DNA of 64,000 nucleotides from Doryteuthis pealeii (lineage: Eukaryota; Mollusca; Cephalopoda; Myopsida; Loliginidae), in NCBI GenBank assembly GCA_023376005.1, contig CM042152.1:70676345-70740344 (forward strand), read 5' to 3'. The notes beneath the pieces are model-generated. The model saw only the letters and a program-made list of their open reading frames with translations, did no database searches and was not told the DNA's origin. Below, one piece after another: positions 43,251-52,679 of this stretch. Made by a program: the position numbers and the translations under genes. Each line of letters starts with the position of its first letter. Within the stretch, counting starts at the first letter, position 1.

Positions 43251-43364
43251 TTATAGAAGAACAGCCGTGGTACTATTTAATCCATAGCTGGGGGGAGGAC
43301 AAGGAGTTTCATACGTTTCTTAAGGGTATTAGTCCGAAAATGAACGTAACAGTACGACTGGGGT

Positions 43365-43640
43365 TTAGAAACTTAAATGTTTTCAGTGAACTTATTAACA
43401 TAAGCGTATCTGAAGCGTATTTTCAGATACGCTTATGTTTAATATTTATTTTCTTATAAATTATATTTTTCTTTGGGGTAATAAATTTGGAAACTTAAAT
43501 GTTTTCAGTTCACTGATATTTTTCTTTGGGGTAATAAATTTGGAAACTTAGATGTTTTTTTAGTGAACTGAAAACATTTAAGTTTCCAAATTTATTACCA
43601 CAAAGAAAAATATCATTAATAAGAAAATAAACATAATTCA
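43365..43640. mobile_element. Cluster of nested foldbacks
   Basis: The hairpin ACATAAGCGTATCTGAA...TTCAGATACGCTTATGT lies at 43397-43438. The block tttggaaacttaaatgtttt recurs directly at 43487 and (as tttggaaacttagatgtttt) near 43541, and is mirrored at 43568-43592. No coding capacity. Confidence 0.65.
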
Positions 43641-43664
43641 TTACATTCTATTTTATTGTTCTTA

Positions 43665-44195
43665 TGCAATACAGTGCTAAGTTTCTAAAAAACAAAAAAA
43701 AAAAACAACAAAAAAAAAACATTATAAGATATTAGGGTGTTTTTTGCGGGGTGGGGTGCTGGAACGGGTTAATGGCATTTCAGTTTATTTCAATTGGTGT
43801 AAATTGATTTAATAAGAGAGCAAATTGAGTTACGAGCAAAACGAATAAAACTCGTCAGTCAAGTTATCACTGTATATAAAAACCATACAATCAGGATTGG
43901 TAGGTGGTCTGTGGACTGCATAAGCCGTGAAACTGACAGTCGCATTGCAGTGTTGATTTCTGTATCCACATTTTATATTTATATAGTCTGTTCCTAATAA
44001 TGAACAGCATCCTCTCATAAACAACGGAAACTTTATACATAATGACAATGTGTGTTATGGAGAGGGGGGGGGTCTGTATAGAGGTGTTAACATTTGATTT
44101 TTTTTTGAATGCTCTAGTTGTTCTCCCATTAAGGAACACGCTTGGATCGGATTCAAACTAGGGAGCGACCTTAAAGATCTGGGTAAAAAATCTTT
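43665..44195 (+). repeat. Left arm of a ~4.1 kb inverted duplication
   Basis: It runs from about gctaagtttctaaaaaac through attagggtgttttttgcggg, caaattgagttacgagcaaa, accatacaatcaggattggt and gaacacgcttggatcggatt to gatctgggtaaaaa. The reverse complement lies at 46918-47795, separated by ~2.7 kb. This arm preserves the uninterrupted site where retroposon K later inserted in the other arm (about 43787-43800). Confidence 0.88.
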
Positions 44196-44340
44196 CACGC
44201 CCTCAGCCCACGTTCTATTTTCGTGTGGTTTTTAATGCTCCCACTAGTAAGAAATTTACCTGCTAATACCGACCGAGATATCTTTTAATTTCATCCACGC
44301 TGGAACCTGTTGTTGCCGTAAATAACCAGTCTTGTATTTT

Positions 44341-44345
<5 letters not shown>

Positions 44346-44381
<36 letters not shown>

Positions 44382-44475
44382 AAGTGGCTAATTTGTTTAG
44401 AATTATAAAACACACCAGGCTTGACGACTTAACACTTCTCCTTTTCTGTCTCCCCCACAACCACCACACTCTCTT

Positions 44476-44511
<36 letters not shown>

Positions 44512-44638
44512 TATATATATAGATATATATGTGTGTGTGTGTGTTAGTGGGGGTTGTGCGCACAAATGGTTGTATATTCACATGTATCCATGTGCTTATC
44601 TCTCTTTCTCCCTCCATATATATATATATATATATATA

Positions 44639-44687
<49 letters not shown>

Positions 44688-44690
44688 GAG
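44346..44690. repeat. (GA)n, (CA)n, (TA)n and (TG)n microsatellite cluster
   Basis: (GA)n at 44346-44378, (CA)n at 44480-44509, (TG)n at 44529-44544, (AT)n at 44617-44641 and (TG)n at 44641-44685. Confidence 0.95.
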
Positions 44691-44814
44691 AGAGAAAGAG
44701 AGGGATACATTTTATCAGTACAATATATCTGAAATATTGTAAATAATAATAATAATAATAATCTTAATAATCTTAAGAAATGTACAACGAGATACAAATT
44801 TACAAAATCACAGT

Positions 44815-45312
44815 AAAAAGATAATTCATATAGACGATATCAAGATTTTTGCCAAAAATGAACAAGAATCAGAAACCCTTATATAAACCATAAGAATATA
44901 CAGCGAAAATATAGGGATGGAGTTCGGCATCTACAAGTGTGACATGCTCGTGATGAAGAAAGGAAATAATGAAACGGTGAAGGGAATAGAACTACCGAAT
45001 CGAAAAGAAATTAGGACACTTGGAGAAAAAGAAAATTATAGATATCTGGGAATATTGGAAGCAGACGCCATCAAACAAACAGATATGAAAAAAAAAAAAG
45101 AAAAAAAAAAGGAATACCTCAGAAGAACAAGAAAGCTTCTAGAAACCAAGCTCTGTAGTAGAAATCTTATCAAAGAAGTAAACACCTGCGCTGTCCCTCC
45201 CGTAAGATACTCGAGACCATTCCTAAAATGGACAAGAGAGGAACTCCGGCAGATGAACCAAAGGATTGAGAAACTTATGACCATGCACAAGGCATTACAC
45301 CTGAAAGACGAC
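44815..45312 (+). pseudogene. Reverse transcriptase palm-thumb fragment
   Basis: The active-site variant HIDD is followed, after a stop near 44884, by IGMEFGIYKCDMLVMKKGNN, ENYRYLGILEADAIKQ, EYLRRTRKLLETKLCSRNLI and FLKWTREELRQMNQRIEKLM, then HKALHLKDD. These blocks follow the order seen in intact polymerases of this type. A short A-rich run (45088-45110) adds lysines. The reading frame is broken by the MITE. Confidence 0.75.
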
Positions 45313-45679
45313 GACTGAACTTGCACAAAGGTGTCAAAATTAGGGTGACCCAGAAAAAATAGAACCCACACATTTTGTAATAAAACTGTTAATTTTAACT
45401 ATGGGCGTCTATGGTTAGGGTTAGGGCTAGGATTAGGGTTAGGGTTTAGGGTTAGTTTAATGGGAAAATGAATAAATAATTTTGGGTTGTGTTTTTCTGG
45501 GTCACCCTGTATACCGGTGACCCAGAAAAACAGAACCCACAAATTTTTGTAATAAAACTGTTAATTTTAACTAAGGGGTTTAGAGTTAGGGTTAGGGGTT
45601 AGGATTAGGGTTGGGGTTTCAGGTTAGTTCTGTTTTTTCTGGGTCACCCTAATTTTGACACCTTTGTTCAAGTTCAGCC
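45313..45679. mobile_element. Dimeric MITE with telomere-like cores and 8 bp target duplication
   Basis: aagacgac flanks both sides (45305-45312 and 45680-45687). The terminal inverted repeats begin G(A/G)CTGAACTTG and run about 45 bp through caaaggtgtcaaaattaggg and tgacccagaaaaa. Two units meet at ctgtataccggtgacccag (near 45511), and each holds a core of TTAGGG-like repeats (45414-45455 and about 45580-45625). The 8 bp duplication points to the hAT superfamily; no transposase is encoded. Confidence 0.8.
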
Positions 45680-45687
45680 AAGACGAC

Positions 45688-46138
45688 ATAGACTATATGC
45701 GCCAAGAAAAGAAGACGAAAGGGGTCTCGCCAACATTGAAGATAGTGCAGTAACGACAAGCCGAGCACTTGACGAATACACTAATAAAAGTAAGGAAAGA
45801 CTAATTGCAGCAACCAGGAAAAGCTATTGCAACATATTGACAACCAGAAATACGTGAAAAACTAAAAAAAGAAAAAAAGAAAAAAATGGGAAGTAAAACA
45901 ACTACATGGGTACTTCCAGCATCAAACTAAAGAGATATCACATCAGAAGACATGGACATGGCTAAGAAGAGGAAACCTCAAAAGAGAAACTGAATCTCTT
46001 ATATTCGCTGCACAAGACAATGCCATAAGAACAAACTCTATAAAGGTAAAAATAAGACGCAGCAGAATAGCAAATGCAGAATGTGTGGAGACAGAGATGA
46101 AACTGTTAATCATAAAATAAGCGAATGCAGCAAACTAT

Positions 46139-46200
<62 letters not shown>

Positions 46201-46430
46201 AGGCACGACTAGGTGGGAAAAGTGATCCACTGGGAATTTTCACCATACAACTAAATGGTATATGCACAAACAGGGAATCTATCCCGGAGAATGAAACGCA
46301 TAAAATCCTCTGTAACTTCGAGATACAGACGGACCACAAAGTCCCGACCAGGAGAACCAGACCTAGTATTGATTAACAAGAAGAAGAGAACCTAGAAGAC
46401 ATGAAGTTGAAGGTCATCAGACTACTAATA
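45688..46430 (+). pseudogene. Zinc knuckle and restriction-like endonuclease remnant
   Basis: RLYAPRKEDERGLANIEDSA is readable just after the MITE in a neighbouring frame. CRMCGDRDETVNHKISEC (46075-46128) is a CCHC knuckle. After (GA)n, the segment ENETHKILCNFEIQTDHKVP (about 46290) precedes an R-x-x-RP-type block near 46350 where the endonuclease motif lies in this family. Multiple stops and a 3' deletion are present. Confidence 0.65.
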
Positions 46431-46434
46431 CTAC

Positions 46435-46512
<78 letters not shown>
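46431..46512. repeat. (TTA)n/(TAA)n tail
   Basis: Trinucleotide run that switches from TTA to TAA near 46472, forming a potential hairpin. It is probably the LINE tail. Confidence 0.9.
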
Positions 46513-46513
<1 letters not shown>

Positions 46514-46800
46514 TGGATTGTACCACAGTATGATAATTTAATTATTACAACGTTTTATATGTTTACTTAAGAGCTATTGTCAAATAATTCAATGTGTAAA
46601 ATGTATAATAATCTTCATTTAACTTTCCCTCACTCTTTTTTCTTTATTTCCTTCTTTTCATCTTTTAATTGTGTTCGATTGAAACAAATTAGCGTTATCA
46701 CCCCTACCTACTCACACCTCCCGTTTTCCATCTTTCCGCTACTTTCTTTCTTTCTTTCTTATATTTTTCTGTGTAGCATGTCCTTTTCTTCCCTTTATAT
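46511..46800. repeat. Dispersed repeat family A, copy 3
   Basis: atgtggattgtaccacagta and gataatttaattatta to aactttccctcactc match 10026-10170, with the CT/TTTC-rich tract following. Confidence 0.7.
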
Positions 46801-46917
46801 ATAATAAAATTAAAAATTATTTATAATACAAAAGGAACGGTCCATTATTTAGCTGAGATGAAAACACTCATACGAAGAAAGAATTGGGCGGATAAGCGAC
46901 ACCAGATAATCAGGATT
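46801..46917. other. Unassigned spacer with shared block
   Basis: gcggataagcgacaccagat (about 46888) recurs near 58635 (gcgattaagcgacaccagat), marking another dispersed family. Confidence 0.45.
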
Positions 46918-47795
46918 TACATTTTTACCCAGATCTTTAAGGTCGCTCCCTAGTTTGAATCCGATCCAAGCGTGTTCCTTAATGGGAGAACAACTAGAGC
47001 ATTCACACACATACAAAAAAATCAAATGTTAATACCTCTATACAGACACCCCCCTCTCCATAACACACATTGTCATTATGTATAAAGTTTCCGTTGTCTA
47101 TGAGAGGATGCTGTTCATTATTAGGAACAGACTCTATATAAATATAAAATGTGGATACAGAAATCAACACTGCAATGCGACTGTCAGTTTCACGGCTTAT
47201 GCGGTCTTCAGACCACCTACCAATCCTGATTGTATGGTTTTTATATACAGTGGTAACTTGGCTGTCGAGTTTTATTCGTTTTGCTCGTAACTCAATTTGC
47301 TCGGTTATTAAATCAATTTACGCCAATTGAAATTTCCCAACCCTATTGCCCTCATGGCAAGCCCCAACCCCTTTTTATCATATGGGTGCTAGAAGGCGGT
47401 GGCTGCGGGTCTACATGTCCTGGGAATGACGTTAAACTCTATCTGATGGTGAGGTTCCAGTTCTGGAGGTTTGGGGAATGTGGAGCACCCCTTCATCACC
47501 ATTGCTCCCTGGTCCACTCTGACCCGGAGTGGTAGTACCTGTTAGTGTCCCATCTATGGGTTAAATAGAAAAATGTATTTTAAAAAAAAATTGTATTATC
47601 CATTAAGAATTGATTTATTTCAAAACTTTATCGGCATTAAATGACCCACTGGGGTTGATATGCCGTAAAACAAAACAAACCAAACCAAAGCCAATTGAAA
47701 TAAACTGAAATGCCGTTAACCCGTTCCAGCTCCCCACCCCGAAAAAAAAAAACACCCTGATATCTTATAATTTTTTTTTAGAAAGTTAGCTCTTG
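46918..47795 (-). repeat. Right arm of the ~4.1 kb inverted duplication
   Basis: Reverse complement of 43665-44195, split by retroposon K at 47334-47689. The arm resumes at ccaattgaaataaactgaaa and ends near aaagttagctcttgg. Confidence 0.88.
47334..47689 (+). mobile_element. Retroposon K with 12 bp target duplication
   Basis: gccaattgaaat flanks both sides (47322-47333 and 47690-47701). The body has cctattgccctcatggcaag, gggtgctagaaggcggtggc, cactctgacccggagtggta and tcccatctatgggttaaata. The tail is ttgatatgccgtaaaacaaa then accaaaccaaa. It is 5'-truncated relative to the copy at 52730. No coding capacity; likely moved by a LINE. Confidence 0.85.
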
Positions 47796-47904
47796 GACAC
47801 TTTGGACGGTCTCATTTTTAACCAGAGGGTGTGGCAAGATGATAACGGTCAGAAGATTAAGAAACGAGCGTATTAATATATATAGATGATATTTACCACG
47901 TACC

Positions 47905-48160
47905 TCACGTATACGGGTCAGACACAAGGCCCTATTAATGTGGGACCACCCACGAACCGAAGCTTATAGGTGGCGGGTGCAAAAAATATGTTGATCCCGT
48001 TGGCATTCTCCCATAAGGGGGTGCATTAGGTACCGAGCAATAAACCCAGCCCTGCCATTTAAAACGAGGGAGCAGGTGTTGCCTGGGGGGATGGCCGTCT
48101 GGGATCAACGTTGTTAACTTCTGTGTTCCAGGGCCGAAGCCACAGGACCCCGGCCAAAAG
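47905..48160 (-). mobile_element. Structured retroposon Z, another copy
   Basis: acccacgaaccgaagcttat, gttgatcccgttggcattct, gagcaataaacccagccctg, ggtgttgcctggggggatgg and gggatcaacgttgttaactt. The closing stem is gttgatccc/gggatcaac, changed on both sides relative to gtcgatccc/gggatcgac. Confidence 0.75.
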
Positions 48161-48537
48161 ATATAGATGTCCGTGACCTTACAGACTGTAACCCTTTGTT
48201 AGAACAACTGAGCTGCAGCTGGCAATATATTTTCCAATTTAGGGCTGATTGTTTATTCCAATTTGAGATATTTACTGTGATTCAAACTCGTTTCCCAGTA
48301 TTGTCAACAGAGTGTCTCTATCTTCCGGCTATATCTATTGTATGAACGCTTATTAAACACGTGACTATTCTCTAGTTTCAAGGCTTCAATGCTGGTCTTA
48401 TCATTTCCGGTTCAAATAGTAACCTTTCTTTTTCACACAGACGACAAAACCTTTTTTCACACAGAAAAAAAAAATCGTTTGAACGTAGACGTCGGCTCTA
48501 TAGCCTTCCAGTCTATGTATTCTTGTTTGTCCAGCCC
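48161..48537. other. Unassigned sequence
   Basis: No recognisable feature. Confidence 0.4.
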
Positions 48538-48703
48538 CCCCTCTCTCTCTCTCTCTCTCTCTGTGTGTGTCTGTGTCTGTGTCTCTGTCTCTGTCTCTCT
48601 CTCCCCTCTCCTCTCTCAATGTCTGACTGTCCGTGTGTCTGTCTGTCTTTCTCTCTCATTTTCTCTCCCCCCCTCTCTCTCTCTCCCTATCTATCTATCT
48701 ATC

Positions 48704-48757
<54 letters not shown>

Positions 48758-48786
48758 AATGTCCATACATAGATATGAAGAAACTG

Positions 48787-48835
<49 letters not shown>
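48538..48835. repeat. (CT)n, (TG)n, (TATC)n and (AT)n cluster
   Basis: CT/GT-rich tract at 48538-48705, then (AT)n at 48706-48751 and 48788-48833. The long frames here encode only SLSLS and VCVCV runs. Confidence 0.95.
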
Positions 48836-48837
<2 letters not shown>

Positions 48838-48838
<1 letters not shown>

Positions 48839-49094
48839 AGATAAAGGTTGCTTACCGTTGAAAATGGGCACGATCATTGAAGGTGCAAAATCCAGGGGTT
48901 AAGTCAGCGATATAACAAATACAAAGTGTTCAATACGGAGTAGAGCAAAGTTATTAAAAAAATGGATATAAAAGAAACCTACTCGAGTTTCACCATAAGG
49001 ATCTTCAGGGTTAAATCCACTGAACTAATCGAGGTACCGATTAATTGCAGCCGATTGCACGTGTGTTCACTGTGAACAAACGTGCAATCTTCAA
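48838..49094 (-). mobile_element. Penelope-like terminal fragment
   Basis: Reverse strand 48983-49013 reads CCTGAAGAT, the short stem CC-TTAT-GG, then TGAAACTCGAG. It follows (AT)n. Confidence 0.4.
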
Positions 49095-49310
49095 ATTCAA
49101 AATTAAGTGACCAGAAAAAAATTAGAAAATTTTTATTTGAAAGTTCTGAAATAAAATAAATAATGCATTATAAAGATCATTCATTGGTAAATAAACACTG
49201 AAAATTTCATTAAAATCCGATAATTCTCTGATTTTTTGTAGGTGGGGGTGGGGGATAAAGTCATTTTGTCAAAAACGCATTTTAGGCTCATTTTGCCAGT
49301 ACCTAGGTTA
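49095..49310 (+). mobile_element. Foldback M2 fragment
   Basis: aaattaagtgaccagaaaaa, ataatgcattataaagatca, ttcattaaaatccgataatt and acgcattttaggctcatttt, then gccagtacctagg, match 17160-17364. Confidence 0.75.
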
Positions 49311-49503
49311 CTATATTATCAAAACGCCGGGTTATTTGACACATATATGATAGTGATATAATTTCAAAAGATTTTAAAAAATCGTATTTGAATTGCAATA
49401 GGCATAGCTGTGGTGATCGCCTTTTGTGTTGTGCTTTGTAAATACTTCCTTCTCAAGTGATATAGATATCAGATCTCACCTTTCGGGCTGGTTTTCCCGA
49501 TTA

Positions 49504-49504
<1 letters not shown>

Positions 49505-49587
<83 letters not shown>
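49505..49587. repeat. (TGTC)n, (CT)n and (AT)n microsatellite
   Basis: Adjacent short repeats ending in (AT)n. Confidence 0.95.
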
Positions 49588-49589
<2 letters not shown>

Positions 49590-49926
49590 TTAAATAAAGA
49601 AAATGAATCCGACAATATGAGTATGAAAAGGTGGAATGAAAACATCACACAATGCTGTTAAAGAAGAAAACAATTTATAATATAATCATAGCTGATACTG
49701 ATCAATATTTCGATTTTAAAAAAATCATCATTAGAGCTCATTCACTCCGTAGTTATTTGAGAGGAATGTCAAATCAGTTTATTCCTCTCAAACAACTACG
49801 GAGTGAATGAGCTCTGATGATGATTTTTGTAAAATCGAAATATTGATCAGTATCAACTATGATTATATTATAAATTGTTTTCTTCTTTAACAGCATTGTG
49901 TGATGTTTTCATTCCACCTTTTCATA

Positions 49927-49932
<6 letters not shown>
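49588..49932. mobile_element. Foldback element with ~155 bp arms, Penelope-like type
   Basis: The start taagttaaataaagaaaatg and atccgacaatatgag leads into arms tatgagtatgaaaaggtgga ... tatttgagaggaa (49616-49767) and their mirror (49783-49931), with a ~15 bp loop. Each arm bears CT(G/A)ATGATGATTTTT, AAAATC, GAAAT. (AT)n lies on both sides. Confidence 0.85.

Positions 49933-49963
<31 letters not shown>
49933..49963. repeat. (AT)n microsatellite
   Basis: Pure (AT)n. Confidence 0.95.
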
Positions 49964-49964
<1 letters not shown>

Positions 49965-49965
<1 letters not shown>

Positions 49966-50191
49966 TAACCCCTCCACATGAGCACGGTTGATACAAGATC
50001 AATTTCTTATGCAGAGTTTAACGGAGTTTAATTTCAGTTTAAAGATTCCTTCTCCTAGTCTGGTAAACTATCCAAGGTTGAGGAGCCCAGTCTAACCTAC
50101 TAGATGAAGGGAGAGTAGTTGGATTCATACCTTTCCCAAGTGTATTAGCGCAGTGAGAAATGCAGCCTCGTTCAGGATTTGAAATCGGTAC

Positions 50192-50192
<1 letters not shown>
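49965..50192 (-). mobile_element. tRNA-derived SINE family N, reverse copy
   Basis: Plus strand aacccctccacatgagcacg, cttctcctagtctggtaaac, ctacctactag-like, cccaagtgtattagcgcagt and ttcaggatttgaaatcgg (B box in reverse). The A-box half is replaced by (AT)n. Confidence 0.75.
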
Positions 50193-50242
<50 letters not shown>

Positions 50243-50430
50243 CTTTATCACTGATATTGAGCACTCCACAATATATATAACAATAGATAAATATATATTA
50301 GTTTGTGTATATATGGGTAAAATTGTCGAGCGGGGGTGTTAGTAAATATCCATACACATATTCATTACTATACTCACAACGTTTTGGCCGCTGTGCTCTA
50401 CGGTCTTCTTCAGGTACCTTATATACACAC
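50193..50430 (-). mobile_element. (AT)n and Penelope-like terminal fragment
   Basis: (AT)n at 50193-50238. Reverse strand 50378-50417: CCTGAAGAAGACC, a hairpin region, then GGCCAAAACGTTGTG. Confidence 0.45.
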
Positions 50431-50482
50431 GTTCAATAATTTGATGAGTGACCATTTAAGCACCAGCACGTACTGTAAGCAA
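50431..50482 (+). pseudogene. 5S rRNA-like 3' fragment
   Basis: gttcaataatttgatgagtg, accatttaagcaccagcacg, tactgtaagc correspond to the last third of 5S rRNA. Confidence 0.5.
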
Positions 50483-50690
50483 CCTGATATTAAGATAAGT
50501 CTGCAGTTAGATCTTTCTTTTACTTTTGTTTCCTTTCTTTTTTTTTTCTTTTTTTTTTTTAATAAACACCAATCAATTGAAAAAATTGATTACACCCTGT
50601 CACTCCAGTGGGTCTAAAACTGACTGTATGGTGAAAGAAAGGAAACTAAAACTGTTGATTCAATTAGTCTGCATAAGGGTGTAAAAATGT
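50483..50690. other. Unassigned, poly-T tract
   Basis: A T-rich run at 50520-50561, then caccaatcaattgaaaaaa, a block that recurs at 51294. Confidence 0.4.
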
Positions 50691-50932
50691 CGTCACGGTG
50701 GCCTAAAGTCGGTATCAAACAATCAGTGAGAGTCTATCCCCTTTTCAGTAGCGCTAGACCGAGGAGATTGTGTTTTTTTGCGTTTGAGGTGGAGTGACAC
50801 ACCTACCACCAGCTTCTTACTTTACTGCACAGATCCCTGTGCTACTCATACGCTGAGTTGGCAAAGGCCAGTATCGAACTAGGAACCTTGTGGTTTCTAG
50901 CCGAACGCTCCACTGACATGGCCAAAACACCT
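50691..50932 (-). mobile_element. SINE family S, copy 6
   Basis: gtcacggtggcctaaagtcg, the body, aaaggccagtatcgaactag (B box) and the A-box region gaacgctccactgacatggc, which is decayed. Confidence 0.85.
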
Positions 50933-50951
50933 GAGCTAGATCTTTTTTCGG

Positions 50952-51231
50952 ACCATATGACCTTTAGGCACCCCTTTTGATTTGCTGATTCATAAGTACA
51001 TTTTTTCATTCACTCCGTCAACATCCGGTTGTTTGTTAACAGACGATTTTTAGAGTTTTTTTAATTATAAAACTAACCCCTAACCCTAAACTTAACCCCT
51101 AACCCTAACCCTAACCCTAACCCCAACCCCTAACCCTAACCCCAAACAAACAACCGGATGTTGACGGTGTAAATGAAAAAAATGTACTTATGAATCAGCA
51201 ATACAAAAGGGGTGCCTAAAGGTCATATGGT
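50952..51231. mobile_element. Foldback MITE with (CCCTAA)n core
   Basis: The inverted ends accatatgacctttaggcac ... catccggttgtttgtt (50952-51037) and the mirror (51147-51231) match over ~86 bp. The centre holds about nine CCCTAA-like repeats (51073-51140). No coding capacity. Confidence 0.85.
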
Positions 51232-51261
51232 TATTTTTTTCTTTTGTTTTCTTTTTCTTTC

Positions 51262-51292
<31 letters not shown>

Positions 51293-51639
51293 GCACCAAT
51301 CAATTGAAAAAAGAGAAAGCGGAAGAACTAATGACATCGGCCATTTCTTTTGTAATCTTTGCCACTTGTTTAATAAGGAAATGATGCATGTCAAACTAAA
51401 TCACTCGACTGACAGATGATATTCTCGTTAAACGTCTCTATACTAATTGCTGAACTCATGTTAAATTGTATCGCCATTTTTTTATCAGCGAAATCCTGTA
51501 GATTTGCTTCGGGGTTAGAAAAAAATCTTTCTCATAAAATATCTCCATGACTTTACGTCTGATCCAAATATTTCCTCGCTACATTTAGCATGAGTGACTC
51601 CATATTTTTATACTCCATTTTAAGCATAATATTACTTCC
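51232..51639. other. (TTA)n and a locally duplicated block
   Basis: (TTA)n at 51262-51291. The block tcataaaatatctccatgac to tttagcatgagtgactc (51532-51600) recurs at 52204 and 52378. Confidence 0.6.
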
Positions 51640-51925
51640 GCTGTATTTACCTCGTACCCCACTTGTATCGGTTAGGCACAATGCCCTATTAATGTGGTAC
51701 CACCCACGAACCGAAGCTCTTGGTGTAACGGGTGCAAAAAAATGCGTTGATCCCGTCGGCATTCCCCCTTAAGGGGGCGCCTCAGGCACCGGACAATAAA
51801 CCCAGCCCTGTCCCTTTAAATCGAGGAGGCAGGTGTTGCCTGGGACGTGGATGTCCCCCTGGGATCAACGATATTAATTTACTCGGTAGGTCCAGTGGCC
51901 GAAATTCACTGGACCCCCAGCGGTG
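51640..51925 (-). mobile_element. Structured retroposon Z, another copy
   Basis: ttacctcgtaccccacttgt, acccacgaaccgaagctctt, gttgatcccgtcggcattcc, caataaacccagccctgtcc, tgggatcaacgatattaatt and ggtccagtggccgaa. The closing stem is in the gttgatccc/gggatcaac form. One hairpin has an acgtggat insertion. Confidence 0.75.
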
Positions 51926-51957
51926 GCCGGTTGAACCATTTTTTAGCGGATTACACT

Positions 51958-52172
51958 AGTAGCACGGATATCCATGACAATCTCTCACCAACCGCCCCTA
52001 TCTTTCATTGCCCCTGGGAGGTCCTCTGCACAACATCCAATATATGTACAGAGTTGGTCAATGTACGTCTTTGCTGGATGGCTCACACTGGTGTTCCCAT
52101 GTGATGGCTTCTGCAGAAGAACGTCACTTATGTATTCGTTCTTGCTTCTCCAGCAGTGCCCAGCTCTTTAGA
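51958..52172 (-). mobile_element. RTE LINE 3' fragment, reverse
   Basis: agcacggatatccatgacaa, then gggaggtcctctgcacaaca, ttgcttctccagcagtgccc. It corresponds to the last ~215 bp of the LINE and lacks the terminal catcatgtcgcgc. Confidence 0.8.
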
Positions 52173-52445
52173 ATTTGCTTCGGAGTTTTAAAAAGATCTT
52201 TCTCATAAAATATCTCCATGACTTTACGTCTGATCTAAATATTTCCTCGCTACATTTAGCATGAGTGACTCCATGTGATGGCTTCTGCAGAAGAACGTCA
52301 CTTATGTGTTCGTTCTTGCTTCTCCAGCAGTACCCAGCTCTTTAGAATTTGCTTCGGAGTTTTAAAAAGATCTTTCTCATAAAATATCTCCATGACTTTA
52401 CGTCTGATCCAAATATTTCCTCGCTATATTTAGCATGAGTGACTC
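52098..52445. repeat. 174 bp tandem duplication
   Basis: catgtgatggcttctgcaga to agcatgagtgactc occurs at 52098-52271 and again at 52272-52445 with about four differences. It spans the RTE fragment edge and its flank. Confidence 0.9.
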
Positions 52446-52679
52446 TATATTTTTATATCCTATTTGAAGCATAATATTAGCTACACATACTAATGTTAGT
52501 TTGTTTGTGCTGATATAATTTTATATTCTCAGAAGGTAAAGAAACGAGAAGGGTATTTTGTTGTTTTTTTTTTGTTTTTTTTTTTTTGGGGGGGGGGCTT
52601 TTTTCTCAATTACGCATTTTTCTCTTTTTTCTTTTCTTTAAAACCTCCATGGTGTTACTTATTTTCTGTGGTCACCATA
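52446..52679. other. Unassigned, T/G homopolymers
   Basis: T-rich then G-rich runs at 52560-52597; nothing else. Confidence 0.4.

Larger units (their letters stand above)
44800..46512 (+). mobile_element. Non-LTR retrotransposon with restriction-like endonuclease (R2/NeSL-like), 5'-truncated
   Basis: It starts in the palm domain (HIDDIKIFAKNE at 44827) and continues through the thumb, a CCHC zinc knuckle (46075-46128) and a restriction-like endonuclease-type tail, ending in (TTA)n/(TAA)n. This order is typical of non-LTR elements with a C-terminal nuclease, a lineage distinct from the RTE copies here. It is cut by a MITE dimer (45313-45679) and by (GA)n expansion (46141-46198). Several stops make it inactive. 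Confidence 0.75.
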
